Positions 1-7,598 of a stretch of DNA of 10,257 nucleotides are shown here, in pieces; position 1 is the stretch's first letter, and every line of letters starts with the position of its first letter. The notes under the pieces were generated by a model. It was given only the letters and a program-made list of their open reading frames with translations. It did no database searches and was not told where the DNA came from. The position numbers were made by a program, and so were the translations under genes. This DNA comes from Lachnospiraceae bacterium (lineage in GTDB: Bacteria > Bacillota_A > Clostridia > Lachnospirales > Lachnospiraceae): contig JAQUUB010000101.1 in assembly GCA_028694115.1 (NCBI GenBank), positions 1 to 10,257 on the forward strand, written 5' to 3'.

Positions 1-8
1 AAGCCTTA

Positions 9-40
9 CAGCTTTTACAAAAACAATACTGTACAAGCTG
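9..40. repeat. Imperfect inverted repeat downstream of the operon
   Basis: Two 11-base arms (9-19 and 30-40) are complementary at 10 of 11 positions and enclose a 10-base loop. The repeat begins about 65 bases past the stop codon of the MFS gene, so it could be a transcript-end hairpin. No clean U-run follows the stem on the minus strand, so I do not call it an intrinsic terminator. The rest of positions 1-105 shows no gene. Confidence 0.3.
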
Positions 41-105
41 ACATTTTCGACCATACTCTTTTTTTGGTGGGATAAACTCGCACCTTAAATACTTGTGCCC
101 AAAAT

Positions 106-1338
106 CTACTTTCTTATTTCACACTTTCTTTTAAGGTTAAAATCTGATTCTTTGATTTTTAACACAATTGGTAATTCTAAAATAGTTGCAGCAACAATAA
201 GAAGCATTGGTAATACGACTGCACCTGAAAGGTTCTTCAATACATCAAAAATATAAACAATTAATACTCCTGATATCTGACCCATAAGAAGTATCATCCC
301 AAGAGAAGTTCCCTCTTGCACGGGATAGGCGACTTCCGATCCATGTTGAAAAAGAATAGGAGCAACACCCATAATGCAGAAACCAGCCAGAATAGCCATG
401 ACTGCTAGCAGGTAAAAATTGTGAAGAAATGTAAATCCGATATAAACCGGAATCAAAATAATAATGGAACCTACAAAAAAGGGGATTCTTGAGCCCATTT
501 TATCCGATAGCACCGGAAGTATAATTGCACCTACTACCCCTGAGATTACAAAAACTGCACCAATGATACCTGATTGTGCGGATGAAATCCCAAGTGGTAA
601 AAGTATTGTTTCCAGCAAGGTCAGTACCGAATTAAATATACCCATAGATATAAAACATATCAACAATACAGTCATATACGGTTTGTTTTTGACAAGCTTC
701 ACAACCGCTTCTTTACTTAAATCATCTCTTTGTGCCATAGGACCTGGCGGTGCCACACGCGGCTTTTCTCTGGTAAATACAATACTTACAACTGCAGATA
801 TTACTGCTATTGTTGCATATACCTTCATTACACCCGGTATTCCCTGACTTTCAGCAAGACCTGGCGAAAGAAGCATGGGAACTGTAAAACCTACATATTG
901 TGCCATTGTTAATATTCCCGCTGCCGTAGATCTTTCATTTATAGGGAACCAATTAGCTGGAACCTTTGTTGAAATATTTAGCAGAAATGGCTGTCCAATG
1001 GCAATCATAAATTGCGCTATCAGAACAACAGTAAAATTATCTGCAAAAATACCCCTAACTATTCCGAAGATTGCAGTGAGAACTGCTCCGATGATAAGGG
1101 AATAACGATAACCAAATTTGTCCACAATCCACGAAGCAGGAATAGAAAACAGTATAAACATAATCATATAGCTAACTGCCAGCATATCAACGCTCATAGT
1201 GCTTACTCCATAAAACTTTGCTGACAGGCTGGATATTGGTGCAAGAGAAAGCCACATCATTTCAGTTGATATGATCATGGGTACAATCGCCATCAAAATA
1301 ACCCACCTGTAACCTGATACATTAATTTTTTGCTCCAT
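106..1338 (-). CDS. MFS transporter, last gene of the catabolic operon
   Basis: This 410-residue integral membrane protein of the major facilitator superfamily is the expected size for 12 membrane helices. A polar stretch at about residues 190-220 separates the two six-helix halves. The conserved MFS loop after helix 2 is visible as D73-K-F-G-Y-R78 and again in the second half as D279-K-M-G-S-R284, which supports a functional carrier. The stretch around residues 113-138 (GQPF, then a Trp-Phe and a Ser-Thr) faintly recalls the FLVCR branch of MFS, but that is only an impression. The ATG follows a good ribosome binding site (GGGGAGG). It lies 31 bases after the kinase gene, so it is probably co-transcribed and imports the substrate, or exports a product, of the three upstream enzymes. 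The substrate cannot be read from sequence. Confidence 0.9.
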   Translation of the reverse strand: MEQKINVSGYRWVILMAIVPMIISTEMMWLSLAPISSLSAKFYGVSTMSVDMLAVSYMIMFILFSIPASWIVDKFGYRYSLIIGAVLTAIFGIVRGIFADNFTVVLIAQFMIAIGQPFLLNISTKVPANWFPINERSTAAGILTMAQYVGFTVPMLLSPGLAESQGIPGVMKVYATIAVISAVVSIVFTREKPRVAPPGPMAQRDDLSKEAVVKLVKNKPYMTVLLICFISMGIFNSVLTLLETILLPLGISSAQSGIIGAVFVISGVVGAIILPVLSDKMGSRIPFFVGSIIILIPVYIGFTFLHNFYLLAVMAILAGFCIMGVAPILFQHGSEVAYPVQEGTSLGMILLMGQISGVLIVYIFDVLKNLSGAVVLPMLLIVAATILELPIVLKIKESDFNLKRKCEIRK

Positions 1339-1369
1339 AATACCTCCCCTTTTCTATTCCATTCTCTAT

Positions 1370-2974
1370 TTACTTCTCCATTTTATTTAAAGTTCTGAAT
1401 GATTTTTTATTATTCTGATACAAATTTTTAAAAACCTTAAAGTTCCTGTCATGTACTGCTTTATTCTCCGGGTTTGGATAATATTTTTCTTTTACCTTAA
1501 TCATTTTTCCGGCATCTTCGATTTTATCTAAAATACCAAGTCCAACCGCAACTATTACTGCAGCACCTAAAGCTCCTACGTTCTGAGGACTGTCTACGGT
1601 TTCAATTTCACATCCGATAATATCTGAAATCGTCTGACAGGTAAGCGGAGCTAACGCACCTCCTCCGACAAATCGAATCACTTTTGATGTCTTGATTTTC
1701 TTCTGTTGTGCTTCTAACTGCCATCTCAGGTGGTAACCTATCCCTTCAATTACTGCATGAATCAAATCTCTTTTTCCTGTATCCAAATGAATATTAAAGA
1801 ATATACCACGGGCATTCGGATCTTCAAAAGGACAACGGTTTCCATGAAGCCATGGAGTAAAAATAACTCCATGACTACCTGCCGGCACATTTTTTATTTC
1901 ATCCATCATAAAATCATATAAATTTTCATATATGGATTCATAGGAATCAGAAACAGATATCTTCTGCAAGTAAATATTTATTTCATCCAATGCAAGGTGA
2001 TCCTTTACCCATTCAATGCACTTACTTGCCGTTTCCAATTCTGCAAAATAGTTGTAATACCTGGCATCAGCCCCTACAATTGAAGCGATCATGGATGAAA
2101 TATCCAGAACACGCTTTTTCACAACCGTTGAAACCCATCCCGAAGTACCAGAGTAAATGTGAGTGCTTCCTTCTCCAACTGCCCCAGCTCCAACTCCTAT
2201 CAAAGAGGCATCGCCTCCTCCACCAAATACCGGTGTTCCTTCGGTTAAATGAAGCTGTTCTGCTGCCTTTTTTGTCAATCCTCCAACCATATCGGTACCG
2301 TTTACAATCTGCGGCAGGTGATTTATGTTAACCCCCAGCATCTTGCACAGTTTCGGGCTGAAACATTCTTTTCCTTTTCTGATATCATAAAGCATCGTTC
2401 CAAAGGCACTATCTTTCGTCATTACAAAACGATCCGTACATTTGAGAATCAAATATTCTTTTACATCAAGCCACTTATGTATCCGCTCAAAATTTTGCGG
2501 TTCCTGGTGTTTTACCCAGTTATATTTCCAGACAGGATCTTTTACACTTGCTGCAACTGCACCAGAGATGCGAATGGATTTCAGAAGTTTGAAAATATTT
2601 ACACCGGAAATTTTTATTCCATTTGCTATCCCTTCTTTTAACTCCTGACCAGCTCTTTGATCCATATAGCTCATAGATCGGCGAATCGGTTCCCCATTCT
2701 TGTCAACAAGCACTAATCCCTGCATTTGTGAACAAAATGAAATTCCTTGGATTTTTTCACTGGGAATTTTGCTTTCATCAACCACCTTTTTCGTTGTACT
2801 GCACATTGCACTCCACATTTCATGCAGATCCTGCTCTGCGCCTCCATCATCTTCTATAAAAAGCTTATAACCTTCGACCGCTGATGCAATTAATTTAATT
2901 GTTTCAGCAATCTCAAAAATACAGGTTTTTATTCCCGTAGTACCCACATCATACGTAATGACATATCTATTCAA
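1370..2974 (-). CDS. FGGY-family carbohydrate kinase (xylulokinase-like)
   Basis: This is an ATP-dependent cytoplasmic sugar or polyol kinase of the FGGY family. I favour the TTG at 2972-2974 as start because GAGGAG lies 7 bases upstream. It gives a 534-residue protein whose N-terminus reaches the phosphate-binding DVGTTG motif within about ten residues, as is usual in the family. Other possible starts are ATG 2993-2995 and TTG 3005-3007. Numbered from the longest form (start 3007), DVGTTG is at 20-25, the GGGGDA motif carrying the catalytic Asp is at 262-267 (D266), the conserved GTSGW is at 287-291, and the C-terminal nucleotide-site GGGALAPL is at 448-455. Length and motifs fit xylulokinase, gluconokinase and relatives; the substrate is undetermined. 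It lies between the aldolase gene and the transporter gene, so it probably phosphorylates the compound that the aldolase then cleaves. Confidence 0.9.
   Translation of the reverse strand: MNRYVITYDVGTTGIKTCIFEIAETIKLIASAVEGYKLFIEDDGGAEQDLHEMWSAMCSTTKKVVDESKIPSEKIQGISFCSQMQGLVLVDKNGEPIRRSMSYMDQRAGQELKEGIANGIKISGVNIFKLLKSIRISGAVAASVKDPVWKYNWVKHQEPQNFERIHKWLDVKEYLILKCTDRFVMTKDSAFGTMLYDIRKGKECFSPKLCKMLGVNINHLPQIVNGTDMVGGLTKKAAEQLHLTEGTPVFGGGGDASLIGVGAGAVGEGSTHIYSGTSGWVSTVVKKRVLDISSMIASIVGADARYYNYFAELETASKCIEWVKDHLALDEINIYLQKISVSDSYESIYENLYDFMMDEIKNVPAGSHGVIFTPWLHGNRCPFEDPNARGIFFNIHLDTGKRDLIHAVIEGIGYHLRWQLEAQQKKIKTSKVIRFVGGGALAPLTCQTISDIIGCEIETVDSPQNVGALGAAVIVAVGLGILDKIEDAGKMIKVKEKYYPNPENKAVHDRNFKVFKNLYQNNKKSFRTLNKMEK
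2588..2620. repeat. 33-base dispersed repeat, copy 2
   Basis: This is the partner of the 8652-8684 copy. Here it is coding sequence for kinase residues about 130-140 (GIKISGVNIFK). The other copy, read in the matching frame, would give GVKISGVNIFK, so the likeness holds at the peptide level too. Confidence 0.4.
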
Positions 2975-2990
2975 AGATGCTCTCCTCACA
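2972..2990 (-). promoter_or_regulatory. Ribosome binding site and TTG start of the kinase
   Basis: On the minus strand the sequence reads GTGAGGAG, then AGCATCT, then TTG. This is a near-consensus Shine-Dalgarno at ideal spacing. The alternative ATG at 2993-2995 has only AAAGG about 13 bases upstream, and the TTG at 3005-3007 has no usable spacing. The start chosen here also puts the ATP-binding motif where the family has it. Confidence 0.6.
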
Positions 2991-3011
2991 ATCATGAAAT
3001 TAGTCAAACCT

Positions 3012-4205
3012 TTACTTTTTATTTTCTATCTGTTTGGAATATTTTTTCAAATAAACAAAACGCATTAGATTTCTGTCAAGCCAGCTAATTGGTTTTATCT
3101 TTGGAAACAGTGTTCCGCAAAGAAGAGTTTTACAATTCTTCTCCATAATCATGTGAACAGCACAGGCATCCCCTTCGGATGCACCACAGCAATATGCACT
3201 GTTATTGCTTACCAAAACTGCCGAAGCTTTTTTCAATGCTTTCGCTATACTGAATGGATCATCAGAAACTGTTTTCACTTTCGTTCCAACTATTTGAGCA
3301 AAGTCATCAACCAAAGGATAAAGGGTAACATTGGCATGTGAAACAGTTAAAATGTCCGGTGTATCTTTATGAATGATATGATGGATGCTTTTATTAGCAA
3401 GGTAGATATCCTTGTGAATTCTGGCTTCCTTATCATATGAACCATCCAATTGTGCGAATTTTAAATTTATAATAGAACCATTTTCCTTTATTAGATTAAA
3501 TCCATCTGGAGTCCGTTCACTATTGCAATACGTCAATACCGATTTCATTTTTGCATTTTTACTCTCTTTTGTAATCTTAGAAAGTGCAAAACTTCTCATC
3601 TTGCCCGCATCGAATTTATCAACATGTGCAATTTTTTTGTACTGACTTTCAATAAAGCTTTCGCATACCTTCTCAAGATCAGAAGCAATTGCAAACGCTT
3701 CTTCTGCATCCTTTCCAAAGCAAACGGCCCCATGGTTTTTCATAATCATTGCATTACCTTCGGAACATTTTAATGCTTCCGACACTCCCTTTTGTAGCTT
3801 CTTTGTGCCAGGAAGACCATAAGACGCACATATTATTTTTTGTCCAAGAAGTGGTAATTTTAGATCCGATTTAATGGAATCAAGCCCCAAAGCACTTACC
3901 ACAGAAGCATTCTCCTGATGGGTATGTATCACAAAGTTTATATTAGGATTTTGACGATAAACTTCCGCATGCACACGTTTTTCACCTGAAGGCTTTATAT
4001 CACCCGTATAACTGCAATCTGAAATTGCGACCGTAACGATTTCATCTGGTGTCAGCGATAAATAATCCCTGCCGCTTGGAGTTATTACAAAATACTCTTT
4101 ATTTATCTTGCAGCTCACATTGCCCCAGGTACGTGCAATGAGTCCCGATTCCACAAGCCTTACACCTGCTTTTACAACACTTTCTTTTGCTTCTCTTTCC
4201 GTCAT
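3012..4205 (-). CDS. Two-domain class II aldolase/adducin family protein
   Basis: This cytoplasmic enzyme is predicted to cleave a phosphorylated sugar or sugar acid by a zinc-dependent aldol reaction, as fuculose-phosphate and ribulose-phosphate members do. At 397 residues it is about twice the usual single-domain length of 200-230. Residues 1-200 form a complete domain with E75 (in PSGEKRVH), H94 and H96 (VIHTH) and H158 (KNHGAV), matching the catalytic acid and three zinc-binding histidines of the family. Residues about 220-370 align as a second copy (RIHKDIY resembles RVHAEVY), but H96 becomes D281 and H158 becomes N335, so this copy probably cannot hold zinc. The ATG has GGGGG-type ribosome binding sequence upstream and lies 18 bases after the aminotransferase stop. 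A non-aldolase role, such as epimerase or decarboxylase, is possible because the fold is shared. Confidence 0.85.
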   Translation of the reverse strand: MTEREAKESVVKAGVRLVESGLIARTWGNVSCKINKEYFVITPSGRDYLSLTPDEIVTVAISDCSYTGDIKPSGEKRVHAEVYRQNPNINFVIHTHQENASVVSALGLDSIKSDLKLPLLGQKIICASYGLPGTKKLQKGVSEALKCSEGNAMIMKNHGAVCFGKDAEEAFAIASDLEKVCESFIESQYKKIAHVDKFDAGKMRSFALSKITKESKNAKMKSVLTYCNSERTPDGFNLIKENGSIINLKFAQLDGSYDKEARIHKDIYLANKSIHHIIHKDTPDILTVSHANVTLYPLVDDFAQIVGTKVKTVSDDPFSIAKALKKASAVLVSNNSAYCCGASEGDACAVHMIMEKNCKTLLCGTLFPKIKPISWLDRNLMRFVYLKKYSKQIENKK

Positions 4206-4223
4206 GATAGCCCCCTTACATAC

Positions 4224-5699
4224 CTATGCTTTTATAGCCATGTTCTTAAATACTTTTTCAAATCTGTTTAGTACATCATCAATCATTTCTTCCGTATAAG
4301 CAGCGCTGGTATAAAGCCTACTGCCGGCAAGAGTTACAATACCCTCAGCCATATATGCTGCGCCTACATGTTCCATTTCTTTCTTTCTCTCAGAGGTAGC
4401 CTTTAATACACCAGGAATTGTCCATGGCTTTGACCAATTGATTGAAAAATGAGTTGTTCCGACAGTTTCCAAGTGACAAATCGATCCCTGATTAAATGCC
4501 ACAAACGGAAGGTTATATTTTTTTATAAGCATCTGAAGTCCTGCTGTAAGTCTGTCGCCCATCAGTCCAGCTACTTGTGTTGCATTTGTTCTATCTATTT
4601 CGCAAAGTGTATGATAACCAGCTACACAGCTAAGCGGATTCGCTGCCATGGTACCCCCAATAAGAGCCTTTTTAACCTTTGGACCACCTGCTATGCCGGC
4701 TGAAAGATATTGCATATATTCTCTTTTTCCGCCAAGACCACCAGCTCCTGGATAGCCTCCAGCAATTACTTTACCGAATATTGTCAGGTCTGGGCTGACT
4801 CCGAAATAGCCCTGTGCTCCTGCCATACCAACTCTGAAGCCGGTTACCACTTCATCAAAGATAAAGAGTGCTCCGTATTTACGGCAAAGTGCTTCTACTC
4901 CCTTGTTAAAATCCTTGTCTACCGGTGTTGTTCCGCTTTCGGGGCCTATCGGCTCAATCATTACTGCAGCGGTACCGCCATGTAAGCTGTTTCTTCTTAG
5001 TTTTCTTTCTAAATCTTTTAAATCATTTGGGAAAAATTCTTGTGTATGTTTAAATATGTATTTCGGAACCCCATGAGCCTGCGTCCATCTGGAACCGGGG
5101 ATACGGATTCCGTATGCCAGCTGATCGCTCCAACCATGATAAGCTCCACCCATTTTAATAATGTTTTTCTTTTTCGTAGCAAGACGAGCCACTCTGATAG
5201 CAGCCATACATGCTTCTGTTCCAGAACCCAGCATTCTGAACATCTCAACCGTCTTAATACTGTCCGATATTTTTTTCGCAATTTTATATTCATATTCATG
5301 GAAGAGTCCAGTACTTGGACCGCCATCATTTAGTAATTCAATCACCTTGTTACGGACCTCCACAGGATTGCTTCCTAATACAGTAGGACCGCCTGCCTGA
5401 AGAAAATCGTAATATTTGTTGCCATCCGCATCATACAAAAAAGCACCTTCCGCCTTTGTAAACACTAGTGGAAATGGATAATTAAACGCAAGATTATGTT
5501 GAACGCCTCCTGGGATTATACTTTTCGCTTCCTGAATCATGTTTTTTGATTTGATGCACTTTTTATTATAGTACTCTTCCTCGTAAGATTTTAAGGCTTC
5601 CGATTTGATTGTATAAATCGGTTTTGCTATTAATTCATCAAGCTGCTTATTGATTTCATCTGCATTTGGATATTGGGAAATAGAAAATCTGTTGTCCAT
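4224..5699 (-). CDS. Class III PLP aminotransferase, glutamate-1-semialdehyde aminomutase-like
   Basis: This is a fold-type I PLP enzyme of 491 residues, longer than HemL (about 430) because of an N-terminal extension of about 50 residues. Visible motifs are GGVQHN (64-69), the cofactor phosphate-binding GSGTEA (158-163), the YHGW region (187-190), FDEVVTGFR (281-289) with the PLP-contacting Asp D282, and FGKVIAGGYPGAG with the Schiff-base lysine K310. The order and spacing match glutamate-1-semialdehyde 2,1-aminomutase and class III omega-aminotransferases. No haem gene is nearby. It is first in an operon with an aldolase, a kinase and a transporter, so I infer that it moves or removes an amino group in a catabolic pathway rather than making aminolevulinate. 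An excellent AGGAGG site lies 5 bases before the ATG. The product name hemL should not be transferred. Confidence 0.85.
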   Translation of the reverse strand: MDNRFSISQYPNADEINKQLDELIAKPIYTIKSEALKSYEEEYYNKKCIKSKNMIQEAKSIIPGGVQHNLAFNYPFPLVFTKAEGAFLYDADGNKYYDFLQAGGPTVLGSNPVEVRNKVIELLNDGGPSTGLFHEYEYKIAKKISDSIKTVEMFRMLGSGTEACMAAIRVARLATKKKNIIKMGGAYHGWSDQLAYGIRIPGSRWTQAHGVPKYIFKHTQEFFPNDLKDLERKLRRNSLHGGTAAVMIEPIGPESGTTPVDKDFNKGVEALCRKYGALFIFDEVVTGFRVGMAGAQGYFGVSPDLTIFGKVIAGGYPGAGGLGGKREYMQYLSAGIAGGPKVKKALIGGTMAANPLSCVAGYHTLCEIDRTNATQVAGLMGDRLTAGLQMLIKKYNLPFVAFNQGSICHLETVGTTHFSINWSKPWTIPGVLKATSERKKEMEHVGAAYMAEGIVTLAGSRLYTSAAYTEEMIDDVLNRFEKVFKNMAIKA

Positions 5700-5728
5700 G
5701 TGAACCTCCTATTATTATATGATATTTT

Positions 5729-5752
5729 TATAGAGCGAGTATTCGCTCTATA
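5729..5752. promoter_or_regulatory. 24-bp palindromic operator, TetR-type
   Basis: Perfect 10-base arms (TATAGAGCGA and TCGCTCTATA) flank the 4-base centre GTAT. The core GAnnGA-nTAn-TCnnTC has the layout of TetR-family operators such as that of Bacillus FadR (TGAATGA/TCATTCA around a 4-base centre). The palindrome starts about where transcription should begin, 6 bases after the -10 box, so a bound protein would block the promoter. Binding by a repressor is inferred; no regulator gene lies in the window. Confidence 0.6.
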
Positions 5753-5757
5753 TATTA

Positions 5758-5786
5758 TATATAACATTTATATTAAATAAGGTCAA
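5758..5786 (-). promoter_or_regulatory. Sigma-A-like promoter of the catabolic operon
   Basis: On the minus strand there is a -35 box TTGACC (5781-5786), a 17-base spacer, and a -10 box TATATA (5758-5763) preceded by TG plus one base, which makes an extended -10. An alternative TATAAT a few bases downstream has a poor 21-base spacing. The expected start site falls at about 5750, at the edge of the palindrome, leaving a leader of about 50 bases before the aminotransferase. Confidence 0.6.
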
Positions 5787-5829
5787 TAATAATTACAACA
5801 ATTTTACACTCCTACACCATACTGACTAT

Positions 5830-6204
5830 TTAAAATCTTGTTCCACATTTCGGGCAATACTCAAAATCCTCTGCAGTGGTGAATCCACACTTTTGGCATT
5901 GCTTCATGGAATTACTGTACCCTTGATTTTGCACTCTGAATAAATGCTGTGAAAGAATCTCAACGTCTTCCCCTCTGGCAATTTTTTTACCAACTTCTGA
6001 ATCAAGTTCATATAGGGTATTACAGCAGCTTGTCTGTACGTAATAATGCTTATTCCACTTGAAGCATGGAATGAAGAATAAAGAAAGTACCGTGTATGTC
6101 ATAAAAACCTGATATCTTCCGTAAGCACCACAAACATTGCAGGTTATAACCTGATTGAAATCAAAGTCTTTTCTGCCATCAACGATTCCCATTATAAAAA
6201 ACAT
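5830..6204 (-). CDS. Small zinc-ribbon domain protein, function unknown
   Basis: This 124-residue protein has three cysteine sites. The first is C22-x2-C25 near the N-terminus, the second is the adjacent pair C60-C61, and the third is a C-terminal zinc ribbon of the form C103-x2-C106-x10-C117-x2-C120. A hydrophobic stretch at about residues 32-47 (with a PCFKW end) could touch or cross the membrane. The N-terminal CxxC and the C60-C61 pair may together hold a second metal. I recognise the architecture as a common uncharacterised Firmicute type but cannot give a function. The GGAG site sits about 11 bases before the ATG. The gene begins 41 bases after the ATPase stop and probably shares its transcript. 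It ends before the operon promoter, with no clear terminator between. Confidence 0.75.
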   Translation of the reverse strand: MFFIMGIVDGRKDFDFNQVITCNVCGAYGRYQVFMTYTVLSLFFIPCFKWNKHYYVQTSCCNTLYELDSEVGKKIARGEDVEILSQHLFRVQNQGYSNSMKQCQKCGFTTAEDFEYCPKCGTRF

Positions 6205-6245
6205 TACGTATCACTCTCCATTATCATCCTATAATTCTACATCTA

Positions 6246-7505
6246 CTAAATATACCAATATGGAAGCTGTAAAATATTTTCTCTCAATGCTCCAGGTGCA
6301 GGACACATACAAATGACAGCTCCCATCCCACGTTTTTTTTCAGGTATACGATCTAAAATCTGAAATGCAGAAGTCATATCAGCCGTTACTTTACTATTTT
6401 GTTTTATTTCAATCGGGTAGAGAATACCATCTTGTTCGATGATAAAATTAATTTCTGCCTCTTCTAAAATTTCTTCACCATTCTTCTTGATTTTTTTCTT
6501 ATCTTTCCCTCTATAATACGATACGAAATAACGATAATCCATCCCACAATTAGAATAGCTTTTCAGTATTTCAGTAATAACAAATGTTTCAAAAAAAGCT
6601 CCGTTCATAGCTCCATTTGCAAGAGTCTCCGATGATAACCATCTAGTAAGATATGCGGCGAGTCCCGTATCTCTGAAATATAGTTTAGGTGTTTTGATTG
6701 CACGCTTTAACACATTTGATGAGAAAGGTTCCAAAATATAAACAATTCCCGAGGCTTCCAAAATGGAAATCCAGTTTTTTATCGTATTAGCATCCTTTCC
6801 GACTTCATCTGCGATATTAGAATAATTCAACATTTGACCTGTTCTGGCCGCACAGGCAACCATAAATCTTCTAAAAACGTCTAAATCCTGCACTGCTGCC
6901 AATTCTCTAACATCTCTTTCTAAATATGTTTTTATATAACTGGCAAAATACATTGCCCAATCAACTTCCGCATTTTGGAGTTCTGGATAACCTCCACGAT
7001 GTATTATCTCCCAGATATTCCCCGGATTCTTGACATCTGTTTTACGTAGCTTTATATAATCCATTGTCGGCAAAAAAGGATTACGAAATGTACTATTCAA
7101 AATTTCACGCAGAGATAATGGTGCAAGCTCAATAATCGCAATTCTGCCTGCCATTGAGTCTGATACCATATCCATTAGTTTAAACGGTTGTGAACCTGAA
7201 AGAAAGAACAATCCTTTGGTATCATTTGCATCACACGCCATTTTAATATATCTAAACAAAGATGGAACATATTGTATTTCATCAAGAAAGACAGGTGGTT
7301 CATTCATCATCATAAACATATCCGGATTATCTTTTGCTTGTTCCTCAATGAAAGGATCATCAAATGTAACTTCCTTGATTTCAGGATACATTTTCTTAAG
7401 AATTGTAGATTTTCCTGTCTGTCTTGATCCTGTGACTAACACTGCTTTAAATGTTTTTGATGATTTATCTATAATTTCTTCAATTGCTCTTTTTATATAC
7501 TTCAT
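6246..7505 (-). CDS. AAA-type ATPase with DUF4143 C-terminal region
   Basis: This is a predicted ATP-binding protein of the widespread AAA_14/DUF4143 type, whose cellular role is not settled. I choose the ATG at 7503-7505 (419 residues) because GGAGG lies 8 bases upstream. The upstream ATG at 7518-7520 has no good site and would add only five residues. Numbered from that longer form, Walker A is GSRQTGKS (31-38), Walker B is VFLDE (77-81), the sensor-1-like stretch is FLSGSQ (106-111), and a possible arginine finger is R126. A winged-helix-like region follows at about 215-265 and DUF4143 at about 200-375. At its end, the nuclease-like signature usually written E-x-D-F...E-x-K appears as EINF (356-359) and EIK (371-373), so the acidic Asp is replaced by N358. 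It has its own promoter and precedes the zinc-ribbon gene. Confidence 0.85.
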   Translation of the reverse strand: MKYIKRAIEEIIDKSSKTFKAVLVTGSRQTGKSTILKKMYPEIKEVTFDDPFIEEQAKDNPDMFMMMNEPPVFLDEIQYVPSLFRYIKMACDANDTKGLFFLSGSQPFKLMDMVSDSMAGRIAIIELAPLSLREILNSTFRNPFLPTMDYIKLRKTDVKNPGNIWEIIHRGGYPELQNAEVDWAMYFASYIKTYLERDVRELAAVQDLDVFRRFMVACAARTGQMLNYSNIADEVGKDANTIKNWISILEASGIVYILEPFSSNVLKRAIKTPKLYFRDTGLAAYLTRWLSSETLANGAMNGAFFETFVITEILKSYSNCGMDYRYFVSYYRGKDKKKIKKNGEEILEEAEINFIIEQDGILYPIEIKQNSKVTADMTSAFQILDRIPEKKRGMGAVICMCPAPGALRENILQLPYWYI

Positions 7506-7558
7506 ATGCAGCGCCTCCATAGTACGACCAATTCGGAATGTAATTCTATATTAGTCAT

Positions 7559-7588
7559 ATTATATCATAATAGAAATAAAATATTCAA
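7559..7588 (-). promoter_or_regulatory. Promoter of the ATPase and zinc-ribbon genes
   Basis: On the minus strand there is TTGAAT (7583-7588), an 18-base spacer and a consensus TATAAT (7559-7564) preceded by TGA, an extended -10. It sits in the 78-base gap after the Spx/ArsC-like gene and gives a leader of about 45 bases before the ATPase start. An AT-only inverted repeat overlaps the -35 box. Confidence 0.55.
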
Positions 7589-7598
7589 TTCAATATTT

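Noticed and set aside
2249..2641. Plus-strand open frame of 130 codons inside the kinase gene
   Set aside because: It lies wholly within a well-supported minus-strand gene, has no family-like sequence, and is a shadow of the coding pattern; the same holds for the plus-strand frame at 9228-9623.
5018..5329. Minus-strand open frame of 103 codons inside the aminotransferase gene
   Set aside because: It is out of frame within an intact PLP-enzyme gene whose conserved motifs cover the same bases, and nothing suggests a separate product.
4224..5699. Haem biosynthesis gene hemL
   Set aside because: No other haem gene is present, and the partners (aldolase, kinase, carrier) point to catabolism.
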